Assembly: GCF_901933205.1 (NCBI RefSeq)
Contig: NC_044573.1
Location: 31,989,493 to 32,053,492, forward strand
From: Camarhynchus parvulus
Lineage: Eukaryota; Chordata; Aves; Passeriformes; Thraupidae
Direction of reading: 5' to 3'
DNA: 64,000 nucleotides
The position numbers were made by a program, and so were the translations under genes. Below, piece by piece: positions 23,501-36,700 of this stretch (position 1 is its first letter; each line of letters opens with the position of its first letter). The notes under the pieces were generated by a model. That model worked only from the letters and a program-made list of their open reading frames with translations. It ran no database searches and had not been told where the DNA came from.

Positions 23501-26500
23501 CCAAGGAACGTTCCTGCCATTGTCCCCCTGGTTGCCCTGGAGATGCTGGTCCCTCAGGCTCGTCCCTGTTAGTCTGCAACGCTGCCGGGAGCCGTGGGGC
23601 TGTGACCCCAGAGCCTGGCAGAGCCCCGCCAGCTCCAGCCATTCCCGCAGCCCTGTCCCGGCATTGCAGGCACTCAGGGAAATGGGTGTCCTTTCTCTTA
23701 GACCTTATCTGGGATTTCTGCCATGCCTGTGAAGCACAGGCCTCCTGTCCCAGTTGCTTTTGTGACAGGAATACTGAAGCAAAAGCCTGGGCTGTGTAGG
23801 GAGGCAGGGGGACTTCTTGCTGCTGGTGTTTCCAGCAGAGTTAAAGTGGCACTGCCTGCTTTCTGCTATCCTAGGCATCTGCTAGCAGGAATCACAGGTA
23901 CAATGCCTGGGCTTACATTTTCCCCTCTCCTGTAACTCTCCTGCTGCTACAGCCAAACTTGCTGCTGCCTGCAGCCAGCACAGAGTGATACAGACCTTGG
24001 CAATACGCAGGGAACATGACTCTGTCTTTTAACCACTGCTACATAGGGAAGCCTCCCTTTCCAACAAGCATCAGATGACTTGAAGGCAATTCTTCAGGAA
24101 GACCTTCTATAACAGGAAATCACAACTTGAAAAAACAGCAAACCTTTTAAAAAAAAAACAAAATCACAGAATTTTTTGCTGCCCTTCTGCTCGCAAAACC
24201 AAACAGGTGAAGGTGATGGTAGGCTGTTTGTCCCACGAGCTACAGGCTCTCCAGACACTAAGTCAGCCTGAAGTGGTTCAGTGTCCAGGTCATCCCAGGA
24301 CACTGACAAGGTGAAGGCACATGATTTGGCTCCCATCCAGAGGCCTCATATTTCAGGCTGGTCTGTCTGTCAGGGAGGTCCTGCCAGTGCCTCATGGCTA
24401 TCCATCCGTTCCACCTCAGCCAAGGTCAGCCCTGCCCAGGCTGCAGGCACACCTGCCACTTGGTCCCTGGTTTCCAGCCTCAGCACGGCTCCTGCCCCAG
24501 CTGCCAGGTCTGTGTTCCATGCCTAGTGCTGAACAGGTCTCATGAGTCTTTCTCCTTGCCCTCCAGCCCCTGACCACAGGGTAGCACCACAACCAGAGCA
24601 TTTGCAGCTGCTTGGGCTTCATCCCGTGCTTCCTGGGATCTGTCTGCTCCCCAAACTGTCATTCTTAGGACAGCAACATCTAGGCTGACCTTTCTGCTTT
24701 TACCTCATTCAGATGTGGAGAGAGCTTATTTTTCTGAAGATGACAGACAGAAAGGCAGACCTTCCTCTCACACATACCAGCACTGCCTCAGTTCCAGTGG
24801 TTTGGGACACCTGGAACAGGAGCATTGGTGTTCCTCACTCTTATCCTGAGAAATATAGGACAACAGAGACTACACAGTGGCTAGAAACTCTGCTATAAGG
24901 TCTGACCCATTTTTGTCCTCCAAAAGCAATCTAACATCTGCTCTCAGTATATCTGTGTGCCATTTCAGAAATATCTTTGGAAGAGCACTGCTAATTCATG
25001 CCCTGCCTACTTTCAAATTGTATTATTTCAGACTCTAGTTTATATATGCTTGGGGATGGATCTTTATATAAACTAAAACTTCCACTGAATGTTATCTTGG
25101 GCAGAAATTCAGTAGGAAAATGGACTTGCACCTGGCACTTAAATCTCAGCTTGGTCCAACTGTCCTGCAGATCCTGCTGCAGCTAAGTCAGAAAAAATCT
25201 TTGTTGTCCTGTGCTGAGGCAGTTTTTTTGGAGGCAGTGAGGAGAAAGGGCTTGGAAAAATATTTCCTAGTGCTCTTCAACCAGTGTAGGTAGCAGGCAA
25301 GCCAGACCCGTGGGCTTGGTGGGGCAAGGGAAGAGAAGTAATGGAGATGCCAAATGTTGCTTCAGTGTCAAGACCTGGAACTGATGAACAGAAATCCCTG
25401 TGGTTAACCACCAAGGGAGCCTCTTCAACAGTGCACAGTCAAGAGGCAGAGGGGCTTGACTCCATGTATCAGCGGCTTTCATGGCCTGGAAGAAGACAAC
25501 AAAATCCTTGTAGATCCCCTGTGCCAACATGAGATCTGGGAGGCCTGGTGGCTCTCAGAGGCCACTGCTAAAACTCTTCTCTTGTTTCTGAGTGAGAAGT
25601 TTTTGTTCTGCAGATATTATCTGCCAATAAATATTCCTCTAATTGAGAGCCATCAAAAATGCTGGCTCCGCTTATTTTAGAGTCCATGTTTGACCTTTAC
25701 CACTGTGAAATACTTCTACTGATATTCCACCAGAGGCTATAAAACATCTGGCCTGACTGTGCACCACATAGCTGGAATTTTCTAGCCATTTCAGTTGGTG
25801 GCATTGACCCCAAGCAACAATTTATCTGCACCATTTATGAGTCCCCTGGAAGCCATGGGGACTGAGATGCTGGGGGAAGCTTGATCCATTGAGCAAACCC
25901 AGTCCACACCTGGGAGAACGGAGAAACCTGATTTTGAAGGAAGAGCTCCAGTATTACATAGCATAATGCAGCAGCCTTCAAGGCAGGGCAGTGAGATTGA
26001 AGGATGTCTGCCTTGCCCCACACCATGTCCCTATGGGGGGCAAGGCAATGGGAAAAGGCAGGAAGGATGTAGAAGGCCAGGCAGGGTGACACCAGTTCCC
26101 CCTCAGAGGCTGGGTTTCATTGCCACTGTGGCTGTGCCCCTGCCCCTCCAAACCTCTCAGGGGCCCTGAGCAGTACAGAAGGGAGCCAGGTGCAGGGGTT
26201 ATTTACTTGGACAAACAAAAGCCGTGACTCTGGGCAGGCCTGGGAGCAGCAGCAAGGAGAAGACACCTGCGTGTCAGCAGGTGGGCTCAGCTGCTGCAGT
26301 GCTGTGCTTGCTGCAGCTGCAAAAGGCACATCACTGCCTTGGCTCAGGGTACCCCCAAAACAGGCAATCAGCAGATGGTGCTTTGCCCCACACCCTTGTT
26401 ATCTGACTCTGTCCCTTCCCCTGTCTCTTCTCCACAGACCATGGGGCTGCTGGCTGGTGAGGCTGGAGCAGACTGGCCATCATTTTGATGTAATTTTCTT

Positions 26501-29090
26501 GGAGAGCAAACAGCACTTGACCTTGTTCCTCTCTTGGTGGGCTGCCAGGAAGGTCAGCTGCCCAGCGACATTTTTGGTGGTGGCAACCATAGCGGTGAGG
26601 CATTGCAGTATCTTCAAACACATCTAATTCCCTGAGTGTTCTGCTACAGATGAATAGACAAAAGACCTCCTGGGCAGACAGGGGGGCCCTGCTCCACCAG
26701 AGTTTGGATTTTTCACTGTCAGCCAAGCAGAGGATCCAAACTCCAACAATGAGCTCCCTGCTCCAGACGAAAAGCATTTATAACCTCTCCAAGCCAGGCT
26801 CTGGCAGGGCAATACAAACTGTGAGCTCCACAAGCTAATGACCTTGAAAGTATCCATTTATCTTGGCCTTTCCCCCCAGCTTGAGATGCCACAGAAAATG
26901 TGAGGCTTGCTTTCTTCTTTCCTTTATTTTTTTTCTTTTCCTTTTTGAGCAAGAGGAATGAATATTCAGGGAATGCAGGCAATATGGAAATTGCTCAGTC
27001 CCACCTCTCTGGCTGGAGCTCAGCACTGAGACCCCAGTGGAAGTCAAGACTGAGGGGCAGTTGGTCCTCCTGCCCTAGAGGGGCAATCGGTGGCAAAGGG
27101 ACATCACTGGTTTGCCTGCATTACCTGATTGCTCTGTACTGGCTCTTCCTTCATTAATCTTCATCAACAAACAATATTTACAACCAACGAAACCCAATCC
27201 TTTGAGCCCATTGTTCTTATTCACTAAAGGCATCTCATAACTTGGTGTGATGTGATGGCCTGAACTGCATTAAAATCCAGACAACAGGTTAGAAATGTCC
27301 CTGGAACAAATGGAGCTGGTGCACCGTAAACGTTATTTCCTCAGGGAGAGCAGTGACTCCCTGGAGTGTTTTACTTTTCAAAGTCGGTGTCTGTTTTCTA
27401 TGCATTGCCACTGTATGGAAGCCATTGCTTGCCACAGCAGGGTGCTCCCTTTTTTATGGGATATACAACTTGGGTGTAAAATAATCCCACATCATTTCCT
27501 TTGGTGTTCGGTACAGACAGCTTAAAGTGAAAAGGGAAGTCACGCAAAGCAGCTGACAGCGGGCACAGGCAGAAGCTGCTACTAGGAAACATCCTTCTAC
27601 TTACAGGGGGAAAAAAATATTTGCCAAGATATTTTCTGATTGCTGAATGTTTTAATCCTTTTACAGATGTGGTGGGATACAACCACTTTATTTGCAGATA
27701 TCCTGCAGCAGATCTGGCTGCTGCTCTGCAGCACCTGCAGGCTGGGGCCTGCCTCTCACCTTTGTTCTCAGCCAGTAGAGCTGTCTGCTGGGACGAGCAT
27801 TTGGGCTCCAGAGAGAATCTGCTGGCTGCTGCCTTTCAAGCAAGCACCAGCTCGTGTTTCCATTTTAGGCATACATGTAGTGTACATCTTTGCTTACTGG
27901 GCACATTGCAATGCAATCCAGCCTCAGGAATTCTTGGCTTCCCTCTGGATTTTGGTGACTTTATGAAAGGTGGTGTTGCGTTGAAGGGGTCCGTGGTAGT
28001 CATCTCCTAACTCACTGCCAGCAGGATGGAGACTCATGATGACTTAAAGAATAGAAGTTTTATTCCAGTAGACACACACCCAGAGCTGCCTGCCCTGGGT
28101 GCCATCGCTGGACACGTGGGTGGAGGACACAAGACTCAGTGGGACCCTGCATTGCAGGTAAAGTCTTCCCATGGCTCCGTGGGCCTGATATGTATTTTTT
28201 TGTCAGGCCAGGGAGGTCAAGCCAACTCCTTGTACTTTGTCTGTCCCACCTCAAGTCCCTGGCTCTCCAGGTGCTGAGCAAACACCCTGGATCAATGGAT
28301 AAGGCTCAGTTCAGCCAGATACTTCAGCATCAGCTTTAAGCAAGCAGCTAAAAGTTTGAAAGTATTTAGGGAAGTACTTCAGGGGACCAGCACAACCAGA
28401 TCGTATTTAGCATGAGTACATCAGAGTCAGGCTGCTTTAAAAGTACCTTTATGGTATGCAGGTTTCTTTAAACTTTAACTATTTCTTTAAAAATAAAAAT
28501 CACATCACAGTAAAAGAAATGCCAAAGCCTTTTTGAAGCTCCTTAACACAGTGAATAAGAAATCAAGAGTTGATTTACATAACAGAGATATACATACGTA
28601 TGTATACGGGAGTGTACATTTGCATGAAAAGCATTTGCAGAGAATTCTAAAAATAGAAGACATTTCAGAGGTTTGTAGGCAAGTAAATCTTTTATGTTTT
28701 ATTGCTTCCCTCCAATTAATAGTTTAAATTAAGACCTAGTCCTCCTGTCTTCTACAGCCTGCAAGCCAGTGAACCACAGATTTTCCTACAAACACCTCCT
28801 TCTAATTCCTCCACTGAAGGAGCAACCAGGAACTCCCACTGCTAGCAAAATGAAGGTCAGTAAAGGAGAGATGCCTTTGTCTCTAGTCTTGCAGTTCTCC
28901 TAAAATGAAATTCACCTCTTAATTTGGAGGGCAATTTTCCTCCAAGGAAGGTAGGGAAATGATAATAGTTCCCTGTGAAACACTCACTATTTTAAGATGT
29001 AAATGTTTGGACCTTTGAGGTATCCAGGCAGAAATGGGAGGAGGTTGGAAACCAGCTCTTGTGAACTGTGTGCTCCAAATACTTGAAACG
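20503..29090. other. Gene-free stretch, nothing recognised
   Basis: Mostly unique sequence of moderate GC. A strong acceptor-like site (about 30 pyrimidines then CACAG) ends at 22801 but has no convincing partner donor nearby. A minus-strand frame at 22619-22885 looks coiled-coil-like but is not supported by splice sites. Overlapping palindromic words lie at 21318-21332. Frames at 26190-26777 overlap on both strands and match nothing. Confidence 0.55.
23223..23246. repeat. (AAAC)n simple repeat
   Basis: About five AAAC units follow a short A-run. Confidence 0.9.
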
Positions 29091-29265
29091 ATGCTTAACC
29101 TCAAGCTTAGGTATAGCCTTACTGACTCAGGTGGAGTGGCTCTCCTGCTTCACGCTAAGCGTATGTTTAACTGCTCCTCCGGGTCAGGGCCCCAATTAGC
29201 ACACCAAGATCTAATTTTATTCTCAGTTACAGCTGCATAAGACTATATTAAGCAAACCACTTTAT
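29091..29265. mobile_element. Relic of an ancient sauropsid dispersed repeat
   Basis: The order ATGCTTAACCTCAAGC, a diverged TTGACT-type word, then GCTAAGCGTATGTTTAACTG and GGTCAGGGCCC follows an old dispersed repeat I recognise from turtle, crocodilian and bird DNA. Its consensus contains GTGCTTAA and TTAAGCATGTG words and ends near CAGGGCCC. A TCTCAGTTACA word typical of the same group follows at about 29221. I do not know its exact database family; it may belong to a CR1/L3-type tail. Confidence 0.45.
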
Positions 29266-29654
29266 ACCAGTTAAAAAAATTAGATTAAGCTTTCGCTCAG
29301 GGTAGAAAGGGAGAGCATGACACAGAAAAAGCTATCTTCTTGGATGTTACTGCCTCTGTTATGTCCATACCCTGATAGCTCTTTGTCCTGTTAAAACACC
29401 TCTGCTCCAACCTTGTCTCTCTCAGACCAGTCTAATTTCTTCTGCAAAACAGCCTCTCAGCAGAAAGCGTTTGCAAGCCAGTAAGAAAAAACTGTGACCA
29501 CAGACCCCCCAATTCCTAAAACAAAGCCTGTTAGCCAAAATCTACACAAATCCATTGGTAAAATGCATATCCTGCACTTGTGTCCATGAATAACAACATT
29601 AGTGTCACTGTAATCTCTATTTCTTCATCCTTCCTTTCTCCATCAAGCCCTTTA

Positions 29655-29768
29655 GATCTTGATCCCAATACTTCAGACACCAGGTCATGATACTCAGAAG
29701 TAAAGCCCATTGACTTCAGTTTAGCTTAAGTGTGTTCTTACAGCCCCTGTTTAGCAGAGCACCCCTTT
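29655..29768. mobile_element. Relic of an ancient sauropsid dispersed repeat
   Basis: The words CTTGATCCCAATA, CCCATTGACTTCAGT, AGCTTAAGTGTGTTCTTA and TTTAGCAGAGCAC occur in the order expected for the same old repeat group as at 29091-29265. Divergence is high and the ends cannot be fixed. Confidence 0.45.
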
Positions 29769-29778
29769 TCAATGAGCT

Positions 29779-29818
29779 ACACTAAATTATCCAGAATTAC
29801 ACCAAATTATCCACTTAC
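29779..29818. repeat. 20-bp tandem duplication
   Basis: Two units starting ACACTAAATTATCC and ACACCAAATTATCC are spaced 20 nt apart, and the second halves have diverged. Confidence 0.7.
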
Positions 29819-30035
29819 AGATAAATACATGCTTTGGTGTTTTCCTGAACAAAATGAACTTAAACATGAAATCAAGCTTATGACTGAGAATCTTCCCCAC
29901 CCAAGGTGCAAGCTCTTTGGAAGATCAGCCTTTAAATTTTGTGCACCCCAGTACAGGCAGCTGCCTTCTGCATGGCAGCTTCCAAGTACCTCACACGCTG
30001 CTGGATCTGCAAACACCAGCCAGTGATAAAGTATT

Positions 30036-30090
30036 TCATTTGCCTCTCATTTGCACCTGTAAAAGTCAGGGGTAAATCCAGGAGAGACTA
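30036..30090. mobile_element. Possible fragment of the same ancient repeat group
   Basis: CCTCTCATTTGCACCTGTAA, then GTCAGGGGTAAATCC, parallels the CTCACTTACACCAGTGTAA, then TCAGGAGTAACTCC, module common in old reptilian and avian repeats. Short and diverged. Confidence 0.35.
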
Positions 30091-31233
30091 TTAAGGGGAA
30101 GTGAGATGCTGGCCAGTTCAGTGCTCCCAGCTTTCCTGCTTACTGGGAGCTGCAGCAGGACTGGGAGATCCCCTCAGCACAGCAAGGCCACCAGGTTTGG
30201 CCAAGGGCCCCAGAAGGCTCAGGGTTGGCTTGGCCAAGCATCCAGGAGCTGGTATGTGTGATGCAGTGTCAAACAGGCCCCAGTGACTCCCACTGTGGCT
30301 GAGAGATGATGAATGCCTATGTTAAAGCTGACATGTGGTTTACCCCAATCTGTAGCAGAAGCCACTCTGATTTTTAAAAATATAATTTTGTCTTCATACA
30401 AGGAAAGTAGGAAAAAGCAGCATGAAGAGAGGCACACTTTAGGATGAACAAAGCAGAGTTCTTGTTTGGAGCACTGGCAGGAGCCCAGCATCGCTCAGGG
30501 CCAGACACTGGGGTCAGTCCTGTCTGGCTGTCCCTTCCAGGGAAGGACAAGGAGCTTTAAAATTTATTAAATATGGTTAATCTCTTTTTTCTCTTAATGG
30601 CTTACCTTTTCTTTTTTTAAATTTTTTTGCAACTGGCATTTGTGGTTGTGCTATGCAATATAAGCCAGAGGGTTTGTAGAATTACTGGTAGGACAGCGTT
30701 GATGTGGCAAGCCAAAAGTTTGAAGAAAAATTCATGCATGCAGGCTCCTAAATATGGATCTACATGGTTATTTTCAGCCAGAGTCTTGCACATCCATAGT
30801 TCTGGGTTAGAAAACATAAGCCCCAGGTGAAGTGCATTTGGAGGATCTTTGCCATCTGATGTGAATGAAGACCCCTGTCACAAAGTCATCTGTATGACCT
30901 ACTTGCTTCTCGCCACTAAGGAATTGTCCAGGACTCATGTAACAACTTCAAACTCAGGCACATTCCTCGAGCTGTGTGAGGAAGCTTGCACATTGCCTGA
31001 CCACATTATATCTGCCTCTAGGCAGTGTTATCACTCCTTCCCTTCCATATGCTTAAGCAGAATTTTTACAAAAATAAATGAAATACATATGTACATTATG
31101 CAAAGAGTGTTCTTGAGCCGTGCTATATTTGGTTTTGCATGATACGTATCCAGCGTGTAGACCATTGGCACTCGTTTTTTAACTGTTAGAGATAAGCAGA
31201 GTCACAGTAAGCTATAAAAGAGTGTAAAATATG

Positions 31234-31325
31234 CAGGGCCTGATTCTCCAGCTCGTGGAGGCCCCTTTACATCACGCTGGCACTGCACTGGAGTCTAAAA
31301 GCAAATGCACATGTGACTGGAATCC
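31234..31325. mobile_element. Possible fragment of the same ancient repeat group
   Basis: GCAGGGCCTGATTCTCC opens the segment and is a characteristic start word of these old repeats. TTTACATCACGCTGGCAC and GCAAATGCAC follow. No coding or tail structure is seen. Confidence 0.4.
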
Positions 31326-33490
31326 ACTTTCAGGCCCTTTTATACTGCCAAGAGAGCTTAAAGTTGCCTGAATTCAAATGAGACTCAGATGCCTGTAGTA
31401 CAAGCCAGTAGCCATCATTAAAATCTCCATTAATGCTGCTGCCCCTCTGCCCCCCAGCAGTGGGGCGAGCAGCAGCAGTCCACCCTGGGCATGAGGCAGT
31501 GCTGAAATACTGGGGAACATTGTCCCTGTCACTATCCCTGGGGGTATGGGGGTGTTCCTGTGACCAGACACAGGGAGATGGATGCAGTGGGTGCCACCAC
31601 AGGCAGGGAGATGCAGGGATAGAAGAAAAGGGTGTGCGTGGGCAGCTGAACAGGGAGGCGTATGTGGGGCTGAGCACCCCGCTTTTCCCAGATGGCTCCA
31701 TGTCCAAACTGGGATCCCTATCTCCCAAGTCTCCCTTTCCATGGCTGGTTTTTCTCCCTACAAAGAGCTGACACAGAACAAGCTGTATGTACAAGTGCAG
31801 GTACACCCGCCCTTAGTTTTAATCATTCAGTGCCAGCCAAAGTGGGAGGGACAGGAAGGCTCTGCCACCTTCCCGCTCTCCCTATGGCAGCCGCCTCCAC
31901 CTCGGCCCAGGTTGGATCCAGCCACCCACCGTGCAGGCTCTGGCTCCGAGCGCCTCGCCCCAGGGCCCAGACAGCCGCTTCTGCATCCAGGAGGGAAACC
32001 AGAGCTGCTGGCTCGTGACTGGCGCACAGATCACCAGTTCATGACTCTCTCCCGTGAAAAAAAATAGTTGGTTTGCGTTTAAAGTGTTAGGGGAAAGGAT
32101 TTTTTTTCTTTCTTCCTTTTTTTTTTTTTTTCCTTTTCCAATCCCCAAAGTCACATGGCCAGACTATTTTAAACATTCCTGGCTATTCCCCCATGCACCA
32201 GCTCCCTTGGCTGGCACTGGGGTATTCTCGAAGCTCGGGTAGGAGAGTAAACTCTGCATGTATAATTTATCCATTGTAAAGGATGCAAAATCTACTGGGA
32301 ACAGGAGGGGATAAGAAAGAGCGAAGACACTTGTGGATGCCAAGAATTCCAAGTGCCAGACCTTGCTAGCGCTCTTCCAAAATGGAGGGTCCTACACGGC
32401 TCCCGTTTAGCTAGAGCTGAGCCTAGCCTTGCCTGCTGTGTTGAGATTTGGCAGGCTGCAGCTCGCCATTGTTGCGAGCTCTCATCCAGGCGGCGGTGCC
32501 AAGCCTTCCCTCCGGCTGCAGCCCTTGCAGCGCGTGCTAATCCCCTAGTATCTGCCTCTCCCAGATCCAGCAGGGACACCCCTCAGAGCTGGGGAGGGAG
32601 AGGGGAGAGTCCTCTCTGCAGAGAACCCTTTCCCAGCAAGCTTCATGAAGAAGCCCTGTTTATTAACCCTAACAAATTGCCACTATCAACATAGCAGTGA
32701 CATTACAAATAAGCAGGAAATCCACTTGCCCCTGGCTCCAGAGCTGGGCAGCTCAGTGCTCACTCTCTCACCAGGGAAAGCAAGGATGGCACGGTGAAGC
32801 CTAACTTCTCTTGCAATCTTTAGTTTGCAGTTTCTCCCCTAATAGCCTGCCTACATGGTGAGAGCTCATAGGAGACACAGGTGTGCCCAGCTATCCTGTG
32901 GACAGTGTCAAAGTGGATGCAGCCAGTGAGGGTGTCATCCCAGCATTCCCAACAAGAGCAGGTTAGAAGCTCTGCACTACCAGGTGGTCCTACAGCACTT
33001 GGGCCCCTCTCCCCTCCATCACCTGCACCTGGCTCAAGCACAAGAAGCAGCTGTCCCTTGCCTTTGGCAGAAGCACTCAGGGCCCATGAAAGCTCTCATT
33101 CAGGGCAGGAGTGAGGGAGGCCACAGCCCCCAGGCCCCCACAGAGGGCACCCTGCAGCCTCCAGTCCACAGCTGAGGCCAGCCCTCCCTGGGGCTCAGCC
33201 TTCATAGCCATGGGGGCTCCAATGCCATGGTTGTGCAATTGCTGTAATTGTGTAGGTTTTCATGTTTAACCGCATTCAACACTGGCATTGAACTGCATTT
33301 TGCAAAGTGTGATTTTTGCAAATGCAGTAACTAAGTTCTAGATGCTGTCCCCACACCTTGGCTGCCATCCCAAGGAAATTCCTGAGGGAGGGGATGCAAC
33401 AACCCCCCACTGCATCCCAAACTCATTCAAGAGCAAAACAGGGTCTGAGGCACTGGGCCCTCCTGCCGAACCCTCTGCTTATTCCTGCAG
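31326..33490. other. Gene-free stretch
   Basis: Moderately GC-rich unique sequence with a pyrimidine tract at 32100-32138. Plus frames at 31433-31771 and 31582-32067 overlap minus frames at 31330-31806 and 31374-31742, a pattern of chance rather than coding. CpG is slightly raised at 31880-32010 and 32480-32540 but too short for an island. Confidence 0.55.
32100..32138. repeat. Poly-T / pyrimidine tract
   Basis: T-runs are broken by single C, ending in TCCTTTTCC. Confidence 0.9.
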
Positions 33491-33740
33491 AGTGGTCTGA
33501 GCCCAGTGCTTTGTGCAGGGACAACAGGGTCTTGCCTATGGAGTGGGAAAGCATGGGCTTTCTGGCACCCCAACACAGGCAAAGGGCCTGCCGTGGGTGC
33601 CACACTGCTGTGGTAGCTCCAACCCTGTGTGGAGACAACTCACATCTGGGCTACATCCCAGCAGCTTCAGGAGCTGTGGAGGAGCCTCCACAGAAGTGCC
33701 ATGGAAGCCCATGACCCTGAGCAGGATGGAAACAGCCCAG
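33491..33740 (+). other. Candidate non-coding exon with near-perfect splice sites
   Basis: The acceptor (pyrimidine-rich CTCTGCTTATTCCTGCAG) ends at 33490. The donor is the exact CAG-GTGAGT consensus, with the exon edge at 33740. The 250-nt segment has stops in all three plus frames (frame 1 at 33712, frame 2 at about 33620, frame 3 at 33498). It therefore cannot be a simple internal coding exon and would belong to a long non-coding RNA or an untranslated region. It is the best splice-bounded segment I found, but transcription is unproven. Confidence 0.3.
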
Positions 33741-36700
33741 GTGAGTGACTTTCGGAGAGGAGGACTCCTTGTGCAAAAGGGGTATTATGAGAGCAGGCTG
33801 TGCCCACCTGCATGCACAGATGTTTAAAATTTTAAGACCAGAGTGCTGCTTATCTGACCACAGGGGTTGGAGTTGGCTTGAGGCAACTCCAAGGCATTGA
33901 TGGCTTCCCTGCTGGAGGGGCAGGAGATCAGTTCAGCCTCTCTGTCCTAGCCTGGGTAAAATCTGCCTTTTCCATGTGATGTGATCCCCACCTCCCCTTA
34001 GCAAAGCATCTGGTTTGTTCTAGCACCATCACCACAATTCCCCAGCTACACGTGAAGCGGTGGCTTTGGCCACATCTGTGCTCCATGGGCCTGCCTGTTG
34101 GCATGTGTTCCAATGTTTTAGACAGTCCATGGGTGTCACAGGTGGAGTGGGAGCTTTAGACAAATTTTAATTAAAGAAACCCTGCTGCTGAATCACAAGG
34201 GGCCAAGAGGACCTCCTTGCCTTCTAAACTCATTCTCAGAGAGAGGAGCTTAGGGACAGCTGGATGTGATTTTAGCCTCAGACTGTCAATGGTTTAAACT
34301 TTATAACTTTGCCCCACACGTTTCAATGGCGGTAAATCAGATGTATTTATAAAAGATGAGTCCTTTATTAAGACAAATGAACAGTTCAACGATCTTAATT
34401 GGAATTACTACACAGTATAAAAGCAAGGCAACTGTGGTATAACATAAATGGTATAGTGCAACTAAAGCAATTATATTAAATCTAGCAAGAGAAGCATTAA
34501 GTTGAGGTTGATGTATCTCACCACACTTCTCTTTGTGGAGTACTTTTCCTCTTTCTCTCAGTCCCTGAGATGGAACCACGAAGAGGTGTCCCAAAACTCA
34601 TGGGAGAAACTCCACACTTCCCACTTCAAGAAAAGGATGTGGAAGAATCTAACTTGTATGAAAGTAGACTGGACTTTTATAGCCTAAAGAAGCTGGCTGT
34701 GAGTCATAGGCCTCCAGGTCAGTTTAGCAGCTTATCTGTCAAGTCTCACTTCAAAGGGGCAGATGTGTGTTTGAAGCTGGTAAGCCAGGCCAGCCTTTTA
34801 GCATATTCAGCACCAAAAAATACCCCTATGGCACCATGGTAACTCCCCATAGAGAGCTTGCATTGCTTTGTCTTGTGACCAGATTCCGGGCCAAGCAGAT
34901 CAGCTTTTTCAGGGCAAAGCATCCTGATAAAACAGGAAGCTCTGCTGCAATGAAGCCATGCTGCACCCCTGCACACGTGGCCCAAGATTCACCTCAATGC
35001 CTGCCAAGGTGCCAGTGTGCCGACTTTCACCCTGTCCCCAGCAGAGCAGAGAGGGCTCCCCTCCACAGGGTGCCAAGGACACAGGGGAACCCCTGCCCCA
35101 AACACCCCTGCAGGGCCTTCCTCCAGCCTTGCTGCTCTTACCATGGCACTGGGAAAGCCTTCCCACGTGTTTCTGCCCAGTAATTTCAAAGATCTCAGCT
35201 TAATGTCCCCAGATTGCACTTACTGTGGGAGTCAGTATTCCAGACTACCCATGTCTGTCCTGTGCTTTCTAGGGAGGCCAGGCAAGGCAAGAAAATGATT
35301 CCTTACTGTCTTATTTCACTTTGATAATCAGCAGTAAATCTATGAATTAAACAGAACAGCACCTCTGAGGCTAAACTGTGTAGTAACTCGCCTTAATCCA
35401 GCTTCCAGTGGGACAGAAAAGGAGGCTTAGCAATTAAAAAGAAATTGCTAAATAAAGAAAAACAAACAAAAGCAATTTGAATGAGTCACACGGCCCTTTT
35501 GAAGGAAGGCAGTCTGCATCCTTCAGGAAGGGCAAAGCACTATCACTACACAGCCTGGCTGAACCCTTAATTGCAGGCTATCAGGTAGCATACATCTCCA
35601 AACTTTCTGAAGTGCAGGAGGTGGTGTGATGGGAATGGATAACACACAAACAGCACAGTCTGGGCAGAGTGATGGACAGACAATGTGTAAGTGCTTGGCT
35701 CAGAATCTTCCTGTGTATCCAGGCTGAAAGGCCACAATATGCAGGATGTCAACAGAACATGGCCATGCTGCAGAAGGTGCAGGGGGTTCACAGATAAAGC
35801 AAGGTAATTTCATCTAATGGTTAGAAGCCAGCTAACTAAACTTAGAAGTTCCCTTAGAATTTCCATTAATGGCTTATGAGAAATCATAAATCTCCAACAG
35901 CGTCTTTAAAAAGAGAAGGAGTAACCAAGAAAATTACAAATTAGACCAGTCTAGAAAAATATGCCTTTGCTTGCTGACTCAGTGGAAGCCAACTGAGCAT
36001 CGTCTTGAGCAGAAAACAGATAATAAATATCATCTTGAGAGATTCTCCCAGATGTTGGTTAAAGTTGAGTCTGTAGCAGGAGCTATTGAAATCTCTGTTG
36101 CAACTGCTTATTGTACAAGCTGCACTTCAGAAAAAAACCTGCACTGTGAGTCCCATGAATACAATGACTCATGGTAAAAACAGCTCTCAAAGAGCAGCCT
36201 CTAAATGATGTCCAGCCCCAGGTTGGTAAGGGCAGCCTCACCATCTTTGGGGTCAGCTGACCTAGGGAAATCTGTCCCATTGTGGAAGCTCTGGTGGGTT
36301 CTGTCCAGGCAAGATGCAGAGGGGAGCAGGAAGGACAGCCCTCCAAAGCACAGACCCTCTGCTGTCACCAGGGTCCCCCTCCAGCAGGACTCTGCAAGCC
36401 TGGCTTGACAAAACACACGAAGCAGGATGGGGAACGCGTGTTTGTGGAAGGCCATCGCAGTGAACAGGCTTGGAGACTGTGTGATCACAGCAGCAGCTGC
36501 CAGGGAGGTCTTTGGCCAAAGCCCTCATCACCCTGTGGAACTCTGCAGCAGCCTGGAGCCCTGCAGAGATGGAGCCAACATGGAGCTGGAAAATCAGACA
36601 TCCTCATCATTGTCATCTTCTTGGGATGCAAATATCGCGTATGTTCATTCCCAAATGCACAAAAGGAATATTTACTGGTTGCAAAGCCCTTTTTGTATAA

